This document shows, piece by piece, positions 1-5,329 of a DNA stretch of 5,489 nt (position 1 is the stretch's first letter; each line of letters starts with the position of its first letter). Where the stretch lies: contig JADLDQ010000339.1 of the NCBI GenBank assembly GCA_020846575.1, positions 1 through 5,489 on the forward strand, written 5' to 3'. The notes beneath the pieces were generated by a model, which worked only from the letters and a program-made list of their open reading frames with translations, was not told where the DNA came from and made no database searches. A program made the position numbers and the translations under genes. The stretch is from Burkholderiales bacterium. GTDB taxonomy: Bacteria; Pseudomonadota; Gammaproteobacteria; Burkholderiales; SG8-39.

Positions 1-522
1 CGGTCGCAGCCGATCCATGAAGGTGTAACGCTGCAGGAAGGGCGCGTAGGCCGCGTCCACCAGGGAGAAGTTCGGCCCGTTGAAGAAGGGGCCGCCGAGG
101 CCGCGCACCCCGAGCGCCTCTTCGAGCTTGGCGAAAGGCCCGGGGATCTTCTGCGATTTCTCGAGAAATTCCTGCTCCGAGTCCGAGTACATGGTATTGC
201 TCACCGAGCTTGCGAACGTGGGCACGAAATCGGTCCAGGAGCGGTTGCGCGCCCGCTCGATCGGGTCCTCGGGGTGAAGGCGCGGTGGAGCGGTCTCGTC
301 GAGGTACTCGGCGATGGCGTTGGACTCGAACAGGGCGTATTGGCCGTCGATCTGCAGCACCGGCACTTTGGAGTGAGGCGAGATGGCGAGAAACCAGGCC
401 GGCCGCTTGGCCGGATCGATGTAGTTGATCTCATAGGGCACGTCCTTCGCGCGCAGCACGATCGCGGCGCGCTGCGCCCAGGGGCAGGTGACGAAGCTGC
501 ACAGCATGAAGCGGGAAGCCAT
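1..522 (-). CDS. Glutathione S-transferase, cysteine type (partial, C-terminus beyond the left edge)
   Basis: The visible 174 residues form a cytosolic glutathione S-transferase: a thioredoxin-like N-terminal domain (about 1-80) and the first part of the all-helical C-terminal domain. The active-site segment CPWAQR has Cys13 where tyrosine or serine GSTs carry their catalytic residue. This points to an omega/beta-like enzyme that forms mixed disulfides or does thiol transfer, rather than classical conjugation. The cis-proline (Val53-Pro54) and the Glu66-Ser67 pair that hold glutathione are present, and FSLVDAAYAPFL (152-163) matches the conserved N-capping box of the C-terminal domain. Family members are usually about 200-230 residues, so roughly 30-60 are missing off the edge. 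The ATG at 522 is chosen because AAGGAG lies five bases upstream; Met6 is a weaker alternative. The gene is separated by 525 bases from the hydroxylase and is probably its own transcription unit. The substrate cannot be told from sequence. Confidence 0.92.
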   Translation of the reverse strand, partial: MASRFMLCSFVTCPWAQRAAIVLRAKDVPYEINYIDPAKRPAWFLAISPHSKVPVLQIDGQYALFESNAIAEYLDETAPPRLHPEDPIERARNRSWTDFVPTFASSVSNTMYSDSEQEFLEKSQKIPGPFAKLEEALGVRGLGGPFFNGPNFSLVDAAYAPFLQRYTFMDRLRP

Positions 523-768
523 GGAATCTCCTTGGGGAAACACCCGTCGCGAGCCGATCGTTGCCGGCTTGAACGGGGCGCGCTCCGCGCATGCTGGCAC
601 AGCCTGCGCCGCACGGCAACGGTTGCGCCCGCCCGGCTTCGCGTACTGCGGGCGTCATGAAAAATCGGCTGATGCTGGCGCGGCGCTCAGAGCGCGCGCG
701 CGCTGGATCGGAGGTCAGTTGCTGGGCAATCAATTTCGGTCGCACGGCGGGGTACGGACCGGCCTGCC
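523..768. other. Intergenic stretch with no recognisable gene
   Basis: This is the gap upstream of the GST gene. Open frames cross it on both strands, but their translations are arginine/alanine-rich, resemble no protein I know, and run into the antisense of the GST gene. It holds a 14-base self-complementary alternating GC run (691-704) and a minus-strand run of five T (660-664) with no stable stem directly before it. The GST promoter should lie here, but I cannot find a convincing -35/-10 pair. Confidence 0.6.
528..533 (-). promoter_or_regulatory. Shine-Dalgarno site of the GST gene
   Basis: AAGGAG on the minus strand, five bases before the ATG at 522. It is the strongest ribosome binding site in the window and fixes the GST start. 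It implies independent translation of this gene, unlike the coupled genes of the operon to the right. Confidence 0.8.
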
Positions 769-785
769 CCTCGACCGGGTCGAGG
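769..785. repeat. Perfect 8-bp inverted repeat with one-base spacer
   Basis: The plus strand reads CCTCGACC-G-GGTCGAGG, a perfect palindrome apart from its central base. Read on the minus strand it lies 22 bases after the stop codon of the transposase relic. It could be part of the terminal hairpin of the old element, a protein-binding palindrome, or the stem of a weak terminator. It is not followed by a proper T run on the minus strand, and on the plus strand only by a mixed CGCTTTCTATT. Confidence 0.55.
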
Positions 786-807
786 CGCTTTCTATTGGTT
801 CGCCCGT

Positions 808-1047
808 TCAGGCGATGTCGGGAACGGGGTGGCAGGTCAGTGCGCGTGCCGGGCGGTTTGAGGCGTCGCTGACCGTTGCCTCGCCAGGCAGGCCGCGCGT
901 ATTGCGGTGCGCCTGCCTCGGCGCCCAATTGCCAAGATGTTCAAGAATCCGGCGGATTACCGCCGCGCCGTCGACGAGCGCAATGACGTGCATCGGCGCG
1001 CCGCGGCGCGTGCGTGGCGCCGGGCCACGGCGGACTCTCCCGAACGC
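808..1047 (-). pseudogene. Decayed C-terminal remnant of an insertion-sequence transposase
   Basis: Read on the minus strand from just after the hydroxylase stop, this frame gives RTRRGAPMHVIALVDGAAVI, continues into RRILEHLGNWAPRQ, and ends ALTCHPVPDIA before a TGA at 808-810. From memory, this is the layout of the C-terminal tail of a transposase family with a zinc ribbon, probably IS91/IS801-like: a CPxCGxxM knuckle, then VIALVDD.xVIRxILEHLGLW, then a closing LTYHPVPDIA. Here both expected cysteines are arginine codons (CGC, each one transition from TGC) and the expected proline is threonine. The catalytic domain and an upstream start are missing, because the recognisable frame begins where the hydroxylase gene ends. 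It is therefore a relic and is unlikely to be expressed as a working protein. An ATG at 993 would permit a 61-residue product, but I see no Shine-Dalgarno site for it. The exact family needs a database search. Confidence 0.6.
886..918. repeat. 8-bp inverted repeat (extendable hairpin) inside the transposase relic
   Basis: AGGCAGGC at 886-893 is exactly complementary to GCCTGCCT at 911-918, with a 17-base loop. With one bulged base (919), three further pairs form (883-885 with 920-922), giving an 11-pair stem. It lies 130-165 bases after the hydroxylase stop and could stall or protect the 3' end of the operon transcript. No T run follows on either strand, so it is not a standard intrinsic terminator. 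Confidence 0.4.
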
Positions 1048-2229
1048 CTACGCGTCGTGCCCGTACAGCCAGTCGAGCGCCGAGAAATCGTCCGCGCGGC
1101 GCGAGGCGAGCAGGGCGTTGCGCAGCAGCCGGTTGACCCCCGAGAGGTGCATCACGTAGTCGCCGAAAAAGCGCGCCGAGGTCTGGACGCGTGCGGTGCG
1201 CAGGTAGCGCGCCGCCTGGTAGGCGGCGAAGGCGCGCTCGTAGTCCAGGCCGGATTCCGAAAGTTTCCTCGCCAGGCAGACCGCGTCCTCGATCGCCTGG
1301 CAGGCGCCCTGGGCGAGGTACTGCAGCATCGGGTGCGCGGCGTCGCCGAGCAGGGTGACCCGGCCGCGCGTCCACTGGGCGATCGGGTAGCGGTGCACCA
1401 TCGGCCAGCGGCGGTTGAGCAGGATCGCTTCGAGTGACTTGCGCACCGGGGCGCAGGTGCAGGCGAAGCTCTCCTGGAGCTCCTGCGGCGTTCCCCAGTC
1501 CTGCGACGCGGGATCGAAGCGCCGGCTCCTGAACACCGCGACCTGGTTGTACATCTCGCCGCCGCGCAGCGGGTACTGCACGAAGTGCAGCTCCGGTCCG
1601 CCCCAGTACATCATGCTGTCCATACCGGCGTGCTCGGAGATCGCGCCGATCGGGATCGCGCCGCGGTAGGCGACGTAGGGTTCGCACACCGGCTCCTCGT
1701 CCCCCGTGACGTGGCGGCGCACGCTCGAATGCAGGCCGTCGGCGCCGACGATGGCCTGGCACCGATAAACCGTGCCGTCGGCGAAGAACGCGTCCGCGCC
1801 GTCCGCGGTGTCCTCGATGCGCGCGAGCGCCTTGCCGGCTTCCAGGGTGATCGATGGCTTCGAGCGGCAGGCCGCGAGCAGCGCATCGAGCAGGTCGCCG
1901 CGGTGGATGACGAAGTACGGCTGCTGGTAGCGCTCGAGGAACGCGCGCCCCAGATCGACCGAAGTGACGCGCTCGCCGGAGACCGCGTCCATCATCACCA
2001 GCTGCTGCGGAAACACGGCGGTCCCGCGGATCGCGTCGAACAGGCCCAGCCGGTGCAGGATGCGCGAGGCGTTGGGGGCGATCTGCAGCCCCGCGCCGAT
2101 CTCGCCGAACTGAGGCGATTTCTCCACCACGTGGCAGGGGATTCCCCGCGACGAGAGCGCCAGCGCCGCCGTGAGTCCCCCGAGCCCCCCGCCGACCACG
2201 AGCAGCGGCACCTGCGTCGTCCTCGCCAT
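1048..2229 (-). CDS. FAD-dependent aromatic hydroxylase, 3-hydroxybenzoate 6-hydroxylase-like
   Basis: This is a 393-residue class A flavoprotein monooxygenase, full length for the family (about 390-405). It has the Rossmann GGGLGG that binds the ADP part of FAD (13-18), the DG motif GADGLHSSVR (162-171), and the GD motif GDAAHPM (295-301) for the FAD ribityl chain. The segments PYFVIHRGDL, HFVQYPLRGGEMYNQVAVF, LQYLAQGACQAIEDAVCLA and the closing DWLYG match what I recall of Rhodococcus 3-hydroxybenzoate 6-hydroxylase. The active-site residues reported there (Tyr105, His213, Tyr217, Gln301) correspond to Tyr105, His215, Tyr219 and Gln303. The expected reaction is NAD(P)H- and O2-dependent para-hydroxylation of 3-hydroxybenzoate to gentisate in the cytoplasm; a related salicylate or other hydroxybenzoate substrate remains possible. 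The ATG shares its A with the moeA TGA (TGATG) and has GAAGGA eight bases upstream, so it is the last gene of the cofactor operon. No gentisate dioxygenase or fumarylpyruvate hydrolase is in view. Confidence 0.9.
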   Translation of the reverse strand: MARTTQVPLLVVGGGLGGLTAALALSSRGIPCHVVEKSPQFGEIGAGLQIAPNASRILHRLGLFDAIRGTAVFPQQLVMMDAVSGERVTSVDLGRAFLERYQQPYFVIHRGDLLDALLAACRSKPSITLEAGKALARIEDTADGADAFFADGTVYRCQAIVGADGLHSSVRRHVTGDEEPVCEPYVAYRGAIPIGAISEHAGMDSMMYWGGPELHFVQYPLRGGEMYNQVAVFRSRRFDPASQDWGTPQELQESFACTCAPVRKSLEAILLNRRWPMVHRYPIAQWTRGRVTLLGDAAHPMLQYLAQGACQAIEDAVCLARKLSESGLDYERAFAAYQAARYLRTARVQTSARFFGDYVMHLSGVNRLLRNALLASRRADDFSALDWLYGHDA

Positions 2230-3539
2230 CACGCCAGTCCTTCCATCGGAATCACTTCCACCCACTCGCCCGCCTCGACGCCGGACTGCGCCTCGCGCAG
2301 CACCAGCAGGCAGTCGGCCTCGCCCATCGAGCGCAGCATGCCCGAGCCCTGCGGGCCGGTCAGCCGCACCACCCGCTCGCCCGCGGCGTGCTCCAGCCGC
2401 GCGCGCATGAACTCGGTGCGGCCGGGTTTCTTCGCGATCGCCTCGCCCGCCTTCGCGTGCAGGACGGGCGGCTCGGTATTCCCGCAGCCCGCGAGCGCGA
2501 GCAGGCCGCCGCGCACCAGCTGGTAGAACGCGACCATCGCCGCCACCGGGTTGCCGGGCAGGGCGAAGAGGTAGGCAGCGCCCGAGCCCGGAGCGCGGGG
2601 ATTGCGCAGCCGCCCGAAGCCGAACGGGCGGCCGGGCCGCATGGCGAGGCCCCAGAACACGCTGTCGGCGATGCGCCCGAGCACCTGGCGCGTGAAGTCC
2701 GCTTCGCTCTCGGAAACCCCGCCCGTGGTGACCACGGCGTCGGCGGCGGCCGCTTCGTGGAATGCCGCTTCCAGCGCCCGGGGATCGTCGCGCACCACGC
2801 CCAGGTCCAGCGTCTCGCACCCCAGGCGCGCGAGCATGCCCCACAGCGCGTGCCGGTTGCTGTCGTACAGACCGAACGCCTGCGGCGCTGCGCTCGCGGC
2901 GTCCCGCGCCGCATCCACCGCGCGCAGCTCGTCGCCGGTGCTGAAGAACGCGACCCGCGGCCTGCGATGCACGCTCGCCTGCGGCAAGCCCAGCGAGGCG
3001 ATCATGCCGAGTTCGGCCGGACGGATCAGCGTCCCGGCCGCAAGGGCGATCTGGCCCCGGCGCACGTCCTCCCCCGCGAACCGGCGGTTCTTACCCGGGC
3101 GCTGCCCGGGCGCGACGGTGATGCGTCCATTCTCGGCGCGCGCCAGCTCGTACTCGATGACCGTGTCGGCGCCGCGCGGGATCGCCGCCCCGGTCATGAT
3201 GCGCACGCACTGGCCGGGCTCGACGGTCCCGGCGAAGGGCGCGCCGGCGAACGAGGCGCCGATCTCCCGCAGCGTTACCGCCGCGCCTGCGTCGAGGTCG
3301 GCGCCGCGCACCGCCCACCCGTCCATCGCCGAGTTGTCGCAGCCGGGCACGTCGATGGGCGAGACCAGGTCCGCGGCGAGCACCCGCCCGAGCGCATCGC
3401 GCAGGGCGACGCGCTCGGTCTCGCCGATGGGTTCGACGAACGCCCGGATGATGCGCCGCGCGCAGTCCACCGGCAGGCGCGCCGGATCATAGCCGGGAAA
3501 GCGGTGCGCGAATTCGCGGATCGGCAGGATCACGCTCAT
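2229..3539 (-). CDS. moeA: Molybdopterin molybdenumtransferase MoeA
   Basis: The 436-residue protein inserts molybdate into adenylylated molybdopterin to give the molybdenum cofactor, acting as a cytoplasmic dimer. Conserved blocks appear in order: DNSAMDGWAVRG (68-79), MTGAAIPRGADTVI (115-128), PGKNRRFAGEDV (148-159), the MoeA/MogA-type domain with FSTGDEL (199-205), YDSNRH (225-230), TTGGVS (271-276), LAMRPGRPFGFG (298-309) and LPGNPVAA (327-334), then the C-terminal beta domain. E. coli MoeA is 411 residues; the extra length includes a short Arg/Pro/Gly insert near 311-321 before the LPGNP loop, possibly a lineage trait. After GGVS the sequence is ESEAD, where E. coli has VGEAD. The ATG at 3539 overlaps the mobA stop by four bases (ATGA). 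The preceding GGGAAAAGG, three bases from the ATG, is a poor ribosome site, so translation probably depends on coupling to mobA. The frame stays open well upstream of 3539, but that part is antisense to nothing known and overlaps mobA, so it is not coding. Confidence 0.97.
   Translation of the reverse strand: MSVILPIREFAHRFPGYDPARLPVDCARRIIRAFVEPIGETERVALRDALGRVLAADLVSPIDVPGCDNSAMDGWAVRGADLDAGAAVTLREIGASFAGAPFAGTVEPGQCVRIMTGAAIPRGADTVIEYELARAENGRITVAPGQRPGKNRRFAGEDVRRGQIALAAGTLIRPAELGMIASLGLPQASVHRRPRVAFFSTGDELRAVDAARDAASAAPQAFGLYDSNRHALWGMLARLGCETLDLGVVRDDPRALEAAFHEAAAADAVVTTGGVSESEADFTRQVLGRIADSVFWGLAMRPGRPFGFGRLRNPRAPGSGAAYLFALPGNPVAAMVAFYQLVRGGLLALAGCGNTEPPVLHAKAGEAIAKKPGRTEFMRARLEHAAGERVVRLTGPQGSGMLRSMGEADCLLVLREAQSGVEAGEWVEVIPMEGLA
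2238..2243 (-). promoter_or_regulatory. Shine-Dalgarno site of the hydroxylase, inside moeA
   Basis: GAAGGA on the minus strand, eight bases before the hydroxylase ATG and within the last codons of moeA. With the TGATG overlap it supports the start at 2229 and reinitiation by ribosomes that finish moeA. Confidence 0.65.
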
Positions 3540-4141
3540 GCGCCTTTTCCCATTCTCTCCAGTTCCTCGAGCGTGTTGAGGTTGGCGAAGGCCGCTTCGT
3601 CCTCGAACCGGACTTGCACCGCCTGAACCGTCGCAAGCCAGTCTTCGACCTTGCGGCCGCCCGCTTCGAGAAAGCGCGCGAGTTCCGGCCCAAGCTCGCG
3701 CCGCGCCAGCAGGAAGACCGACTGGAGGCGATGGGCGGTGCGAACCACCGCGGCGTGCGCGCCAGCGGCATCGAGCGCTTCGCGCAGCCGCGCGACGAGG
3801 TCCGCGGGCAGGAAAGGCGCGTCGCAGGGCACGGTGGCGAGCAGCGGATCGGCGCAGGCCGCCAGGCCCGCGTGCAGTCCCGCCAGGGGACCGGCGCGCT
3901 GCGCCCCTTCGCCGCGGAAGACATCCTCCACGAGCGGGAAGCCGTAGCCGCGGTAGTGCGCCTGGTTGGCGGCGGGGTTGATGTACAGGTGTTCCACTTG
4001 GCCTCGAAAGCGCTCGATCACCCGGTCCACGAGCGCGCGGCCTGCAAGCGGCTGCAGGCCCTTGTCCACGCCGCCCATGCGGCGCGCCGCGCCGCCGGCG
4101 AGAATGAGGCCGCTCACGCCGATGCGCGTATCTGCCTTCAT
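3536..4141 (-). CDS. mobA: Molybdenum cofactor guanylyltransferase MobA
   Basis: This 201-residue protein (E. coli MobA is 194) transfers GMP from GTP to the molybdenum cofactor. It thereby makes the bis-guanine dinucleotide form used by DMSO-reductase-family enzymes such as respiratory nitrate reductases and formate dehydrogenases. The nucleotide-binding signature LILAGGAARRMGGVDKGL is at 12-29, GPLAGL at 84-89, the metal-binding VPCDAPFLP at 104-112 (Asp107), HRLQSVFLL at 137-145 and the family-typical FANLNTLEEL at 185-194. All key residues are present and the Rossmann-like GT-A fold is complete. The start lies 18 bases after the moaA stop and has no clear Shine-Dalgarno site, which fits cotranscription and partial coupling. 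Its TGA overlaps the moeA ATG. Its presence implies that the organism uses at least one bis-MGD enzyme. Confidence 0.96.
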   Translation of the reverse strand: MKADTRIGVSGLILAGGAARRMGGVDKGLQPLAGRALVDRVIERFRGQVEHLYINPAANQAHYRGYGFPLVEDVFRGEGAQRAGPLAGLHAGLAACADPLLATVPCDAPFLPADLVARLREALDAAGAHAAVVRTAHRLQSVFLLARRELGPELARFLEAGGRKVEDWLATVQAVQVRFEDEAAFANLNTLEELERMGKGA

Positions 4142-4159
4142 GGCGAGCCGCGCCGGACC

Positions 4160-5254
4160 TCAGCCGCCGATAAAGGACATCTCGACCTTCGGCAGGTTCG
4201 CGGTCGCCTGGGTGCGCAGTTCCGAGTAGCGGTCGTCGCGCGCGCTCCAGACCTGCCGCAGCAGGGCCGAGATCTCCTCGTCGCTGGAACCCGAGCGCAG
4301 CAGCGCCCGGAAGTCCGTGCCATGGTTGGCGAACAGGCAGGTGTAGAGCTTGCCCTCGGGCGAGATGCGCGCGCGCGTGCACGACCGGCAGAAGGCCTGC
4401 GTCACCGAGGAGATGACGCCGATCTCCCCGCCGCCGTCACGGTAGCGCCAGCGCTCGGCCACCTCGCCGGGATAGTTGGCATCGACCGGCTCCAGCGGCA
4501 TCTGCGCATCGACCAGGCGCACCACCTCGCGCGAGGGCACGACCTCGTCCATGCGCCAGCCGTTGGTCTGGCCCACGTCCATGAACTCGATGTAGCGCAG
4601 GATGTGGCCGGTGCCGTGAAAGCGGCGCGCCATCGGCAGGATGCTGGCGCGGTTCAGGCTGCGCTTGACCACCATGTTGATCTTGACCGGCGAGAGTCCC
4701 GCGTCGGCCGCGGCCTCGATGCCTTCGAGCACCCGCGCTACCGGGAAGTCCACGTCGTTCATCGCCCGGAAGGTCTCGTCGTCCAGCGAATCCAGGCTCA
4801 CCGTCACCCGCCGCAACCCGGCCATCTTCAGCGCGCGCGCGTGCCCTGCGAGCGCCGAACCGTTGGTGGTCAGCGTCAGTTCCACCCCCGGTATGCGGGC
4901 GAGCATCTCGATCAGGCGCTCGATGTTGCGTCGCAGGAGGGGCTCGCCGCCGGTCAATCGGAACTTCCTCACCCCGTGGGCGGCGAACACCGACGCGAGC
5001 CGGGCGATCTCCTCGAAGCTGAGCAGTTGCCCGTGCGGAAGGAACACGTAGTCCTTGCCGAACACTTCCTTGGGCATGCAGTAGGTGCAGCGGAAGTTGC
5101 AGTGATCGGTCACCGAGATGCGCAGGTCGCGAAGCGTGCGCCCGAACGCGTCCGTGAGCGCGCCCGAGGGCGGGACCGGCGCGCGCGCCGGGGACGCGGC
5201 GGCGGCCCCGGGCGCGCCGCCGGCGGCGGGCATGATCGGAATGACGCGGTTCAT
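4160..5254 (-). CDS. moaA: GTP 3',8-cyclase MoaA (radical SAM)
   Basis: First enzyme of molybdenum cofactor synthesis: it converts GTP to 3',8-cyclo-7,8-dihydro-GTP, which MoaC then rearranges to cyclic pyranopterin. Counting from the ATG at 5254 the protein has 364 residues. CNFRCTYC (52-59) supplies the three cysteines of the radical-SAM 4Fe-4S cluster, and TGGEP (101-105) is the SAM-binding strand. CRSCTRAR (289-296) with Cys306 supplies the second cluster; its two arginines match GTP-binding arginines of characterised MoaA. The protein ends in Gly-Gly, the conserved tail needed for activity in this family. The N-terminus is unsettled. A TTG at 5296 would add 14 residues (PPAKPPAK...) and an ATG at 5233 would remove seven; none has a good ribosome site. 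I chose 5254 because MNRVIPI resembles the start of betaproteobacterial homologues. An Ala/Pro/Gly-rich linker (about 9-31) precedes the catalytic barrel. moaA is the first gene of the operon. Confidence 0.96.
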   Translation of the reverse strand: MNRVIPIMPAAGGAPGAAAASPARAPVPPSGALTDAFGRTLRDLRISVTDHCNFRCTYCMPKEVFGKDYVFLPHGQLLSFEEIARLASVFAAHGVRKFRLTGGEPLLRRNIERLIEMLARIPGVELTLTTNGSALAGHARALKMAGLRRVTVSLDSLDDETFRAMNDVDFPVARVLEGIEAAADAGLSPVKINMVVKRSLNRASILPMARRFHGTGHILRYIEFMDVGQTNGWRMDEVVPSREVVRLVDAQMPLEPVDANYPGEVAERWRYRDGGGEIGVISSVTQAFCRSCTRARISPEGKLYTCLFANHGTDFRALLRSGSSDEEISALLRQVWSARDDRYSELRTQATANLPKVEMSFIGG

Positions 5255-5267
5255 CGGTTCGGCGCCG

Positions 5268-5291
5268 GGCTTCGCAGGCGGCTTCGCGGGC
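5268..5291. repeat. Tandem 12-bp repeat, two copies
   Basis: GGCTTCGCAGGC (5268-5279) is followed directly by GGCTTCGCGGGC (5280-5291), with one mismatch. If moaA starts at the TTG at 5296, the repeat encodes PPAK-PPAK; if it starts at 5254, it lies in the untranslated leader. Confidence 0.6.
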
Positions 5292-5302
5292 GGCAAGTAA
5301 CG

Positions 5303-5323
5303 GGTGGCAGGTGACAGGCAACA
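5303..5323. repeat. Three imperfect tandem heptamers (GGTGGCA, GGTGACA, GGCAACA)
   Basis: Three 7-base units run head to tail on the plus strand, the first two differing at one base and the third degenerate. On the minus strand they read as TGTTGCC-TGTCACC-TGCCACC, directly after the putative -10 box, so they would cover the start of the moaA transcript. Confidence 0.5.
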
Positions 5324-5329
5324 AGTATA
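5324..5329 (-). promoter_or_regulatory. Putative -10 box of the moaA operon promoter
   Basis: TATACT on the minus strand matches the sigma-70 -10 consensus TATAAT at five of six positions. It is the only such AT-rich hexamer in the leader. Transcription would begin near 5317, giving about 63 bases of leader to the ATG at 5254 or about 20 to the TTG at 5296. The -35 position (GGAACG at 17-base spacing) is a poor match, so either an activator is needed or the call is wrong. Confidence 0.35.

Noticed and set aside
656..704. Possible intrinsic terminator on the minus strand (GC palindrome followed by five T)
   Set aside because: About 26 bases separate the palindrome from the T run at 660-664, and no stable stem directly precedes the T run.
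488..1159. 223-codon plus-strand open frame across the GST/hydroxylase gap
   Set aside because: It overlaps the 5' end of GST and the 3' end of the hydroxylase in antisense, has no ribosome site, and its translation shows no recognisable motif. The minus-strand transposase similarity explains part of the region better.
2230..2844. Upstream extension of the hydroxylase frame into moeA
   Set aside because: The flavoprotein fold begins with the Rossmann strand right after the ATG at 2229. The extension is an out-of-frame reading of moeA.
2388..3626. Long plus-strand open frame opposite moeA
   Set aside because: It is a mirror of a conserved moeA reading frame. The protein is Arg/Gly/Ala-rich with no family resemblance.
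3540..4382. Upstream extension of the moeA frame to a much larger protein
   Set aside because: The extra residues have no resemblance to MoeA or any fusion partner and lie over mobA and moaA in another frame. The ATG at 3539 gives the normal MoeA N-terminus.
3614..5314. 566-codon open frame on the plus strand opposite mobA and moaA
   Set aside because: It is the antisense of two firmly identified genes with complete family motifs. Its translation is Arg/His/Ala-rich with no domain, and long antisense frames are expected at this GC content.
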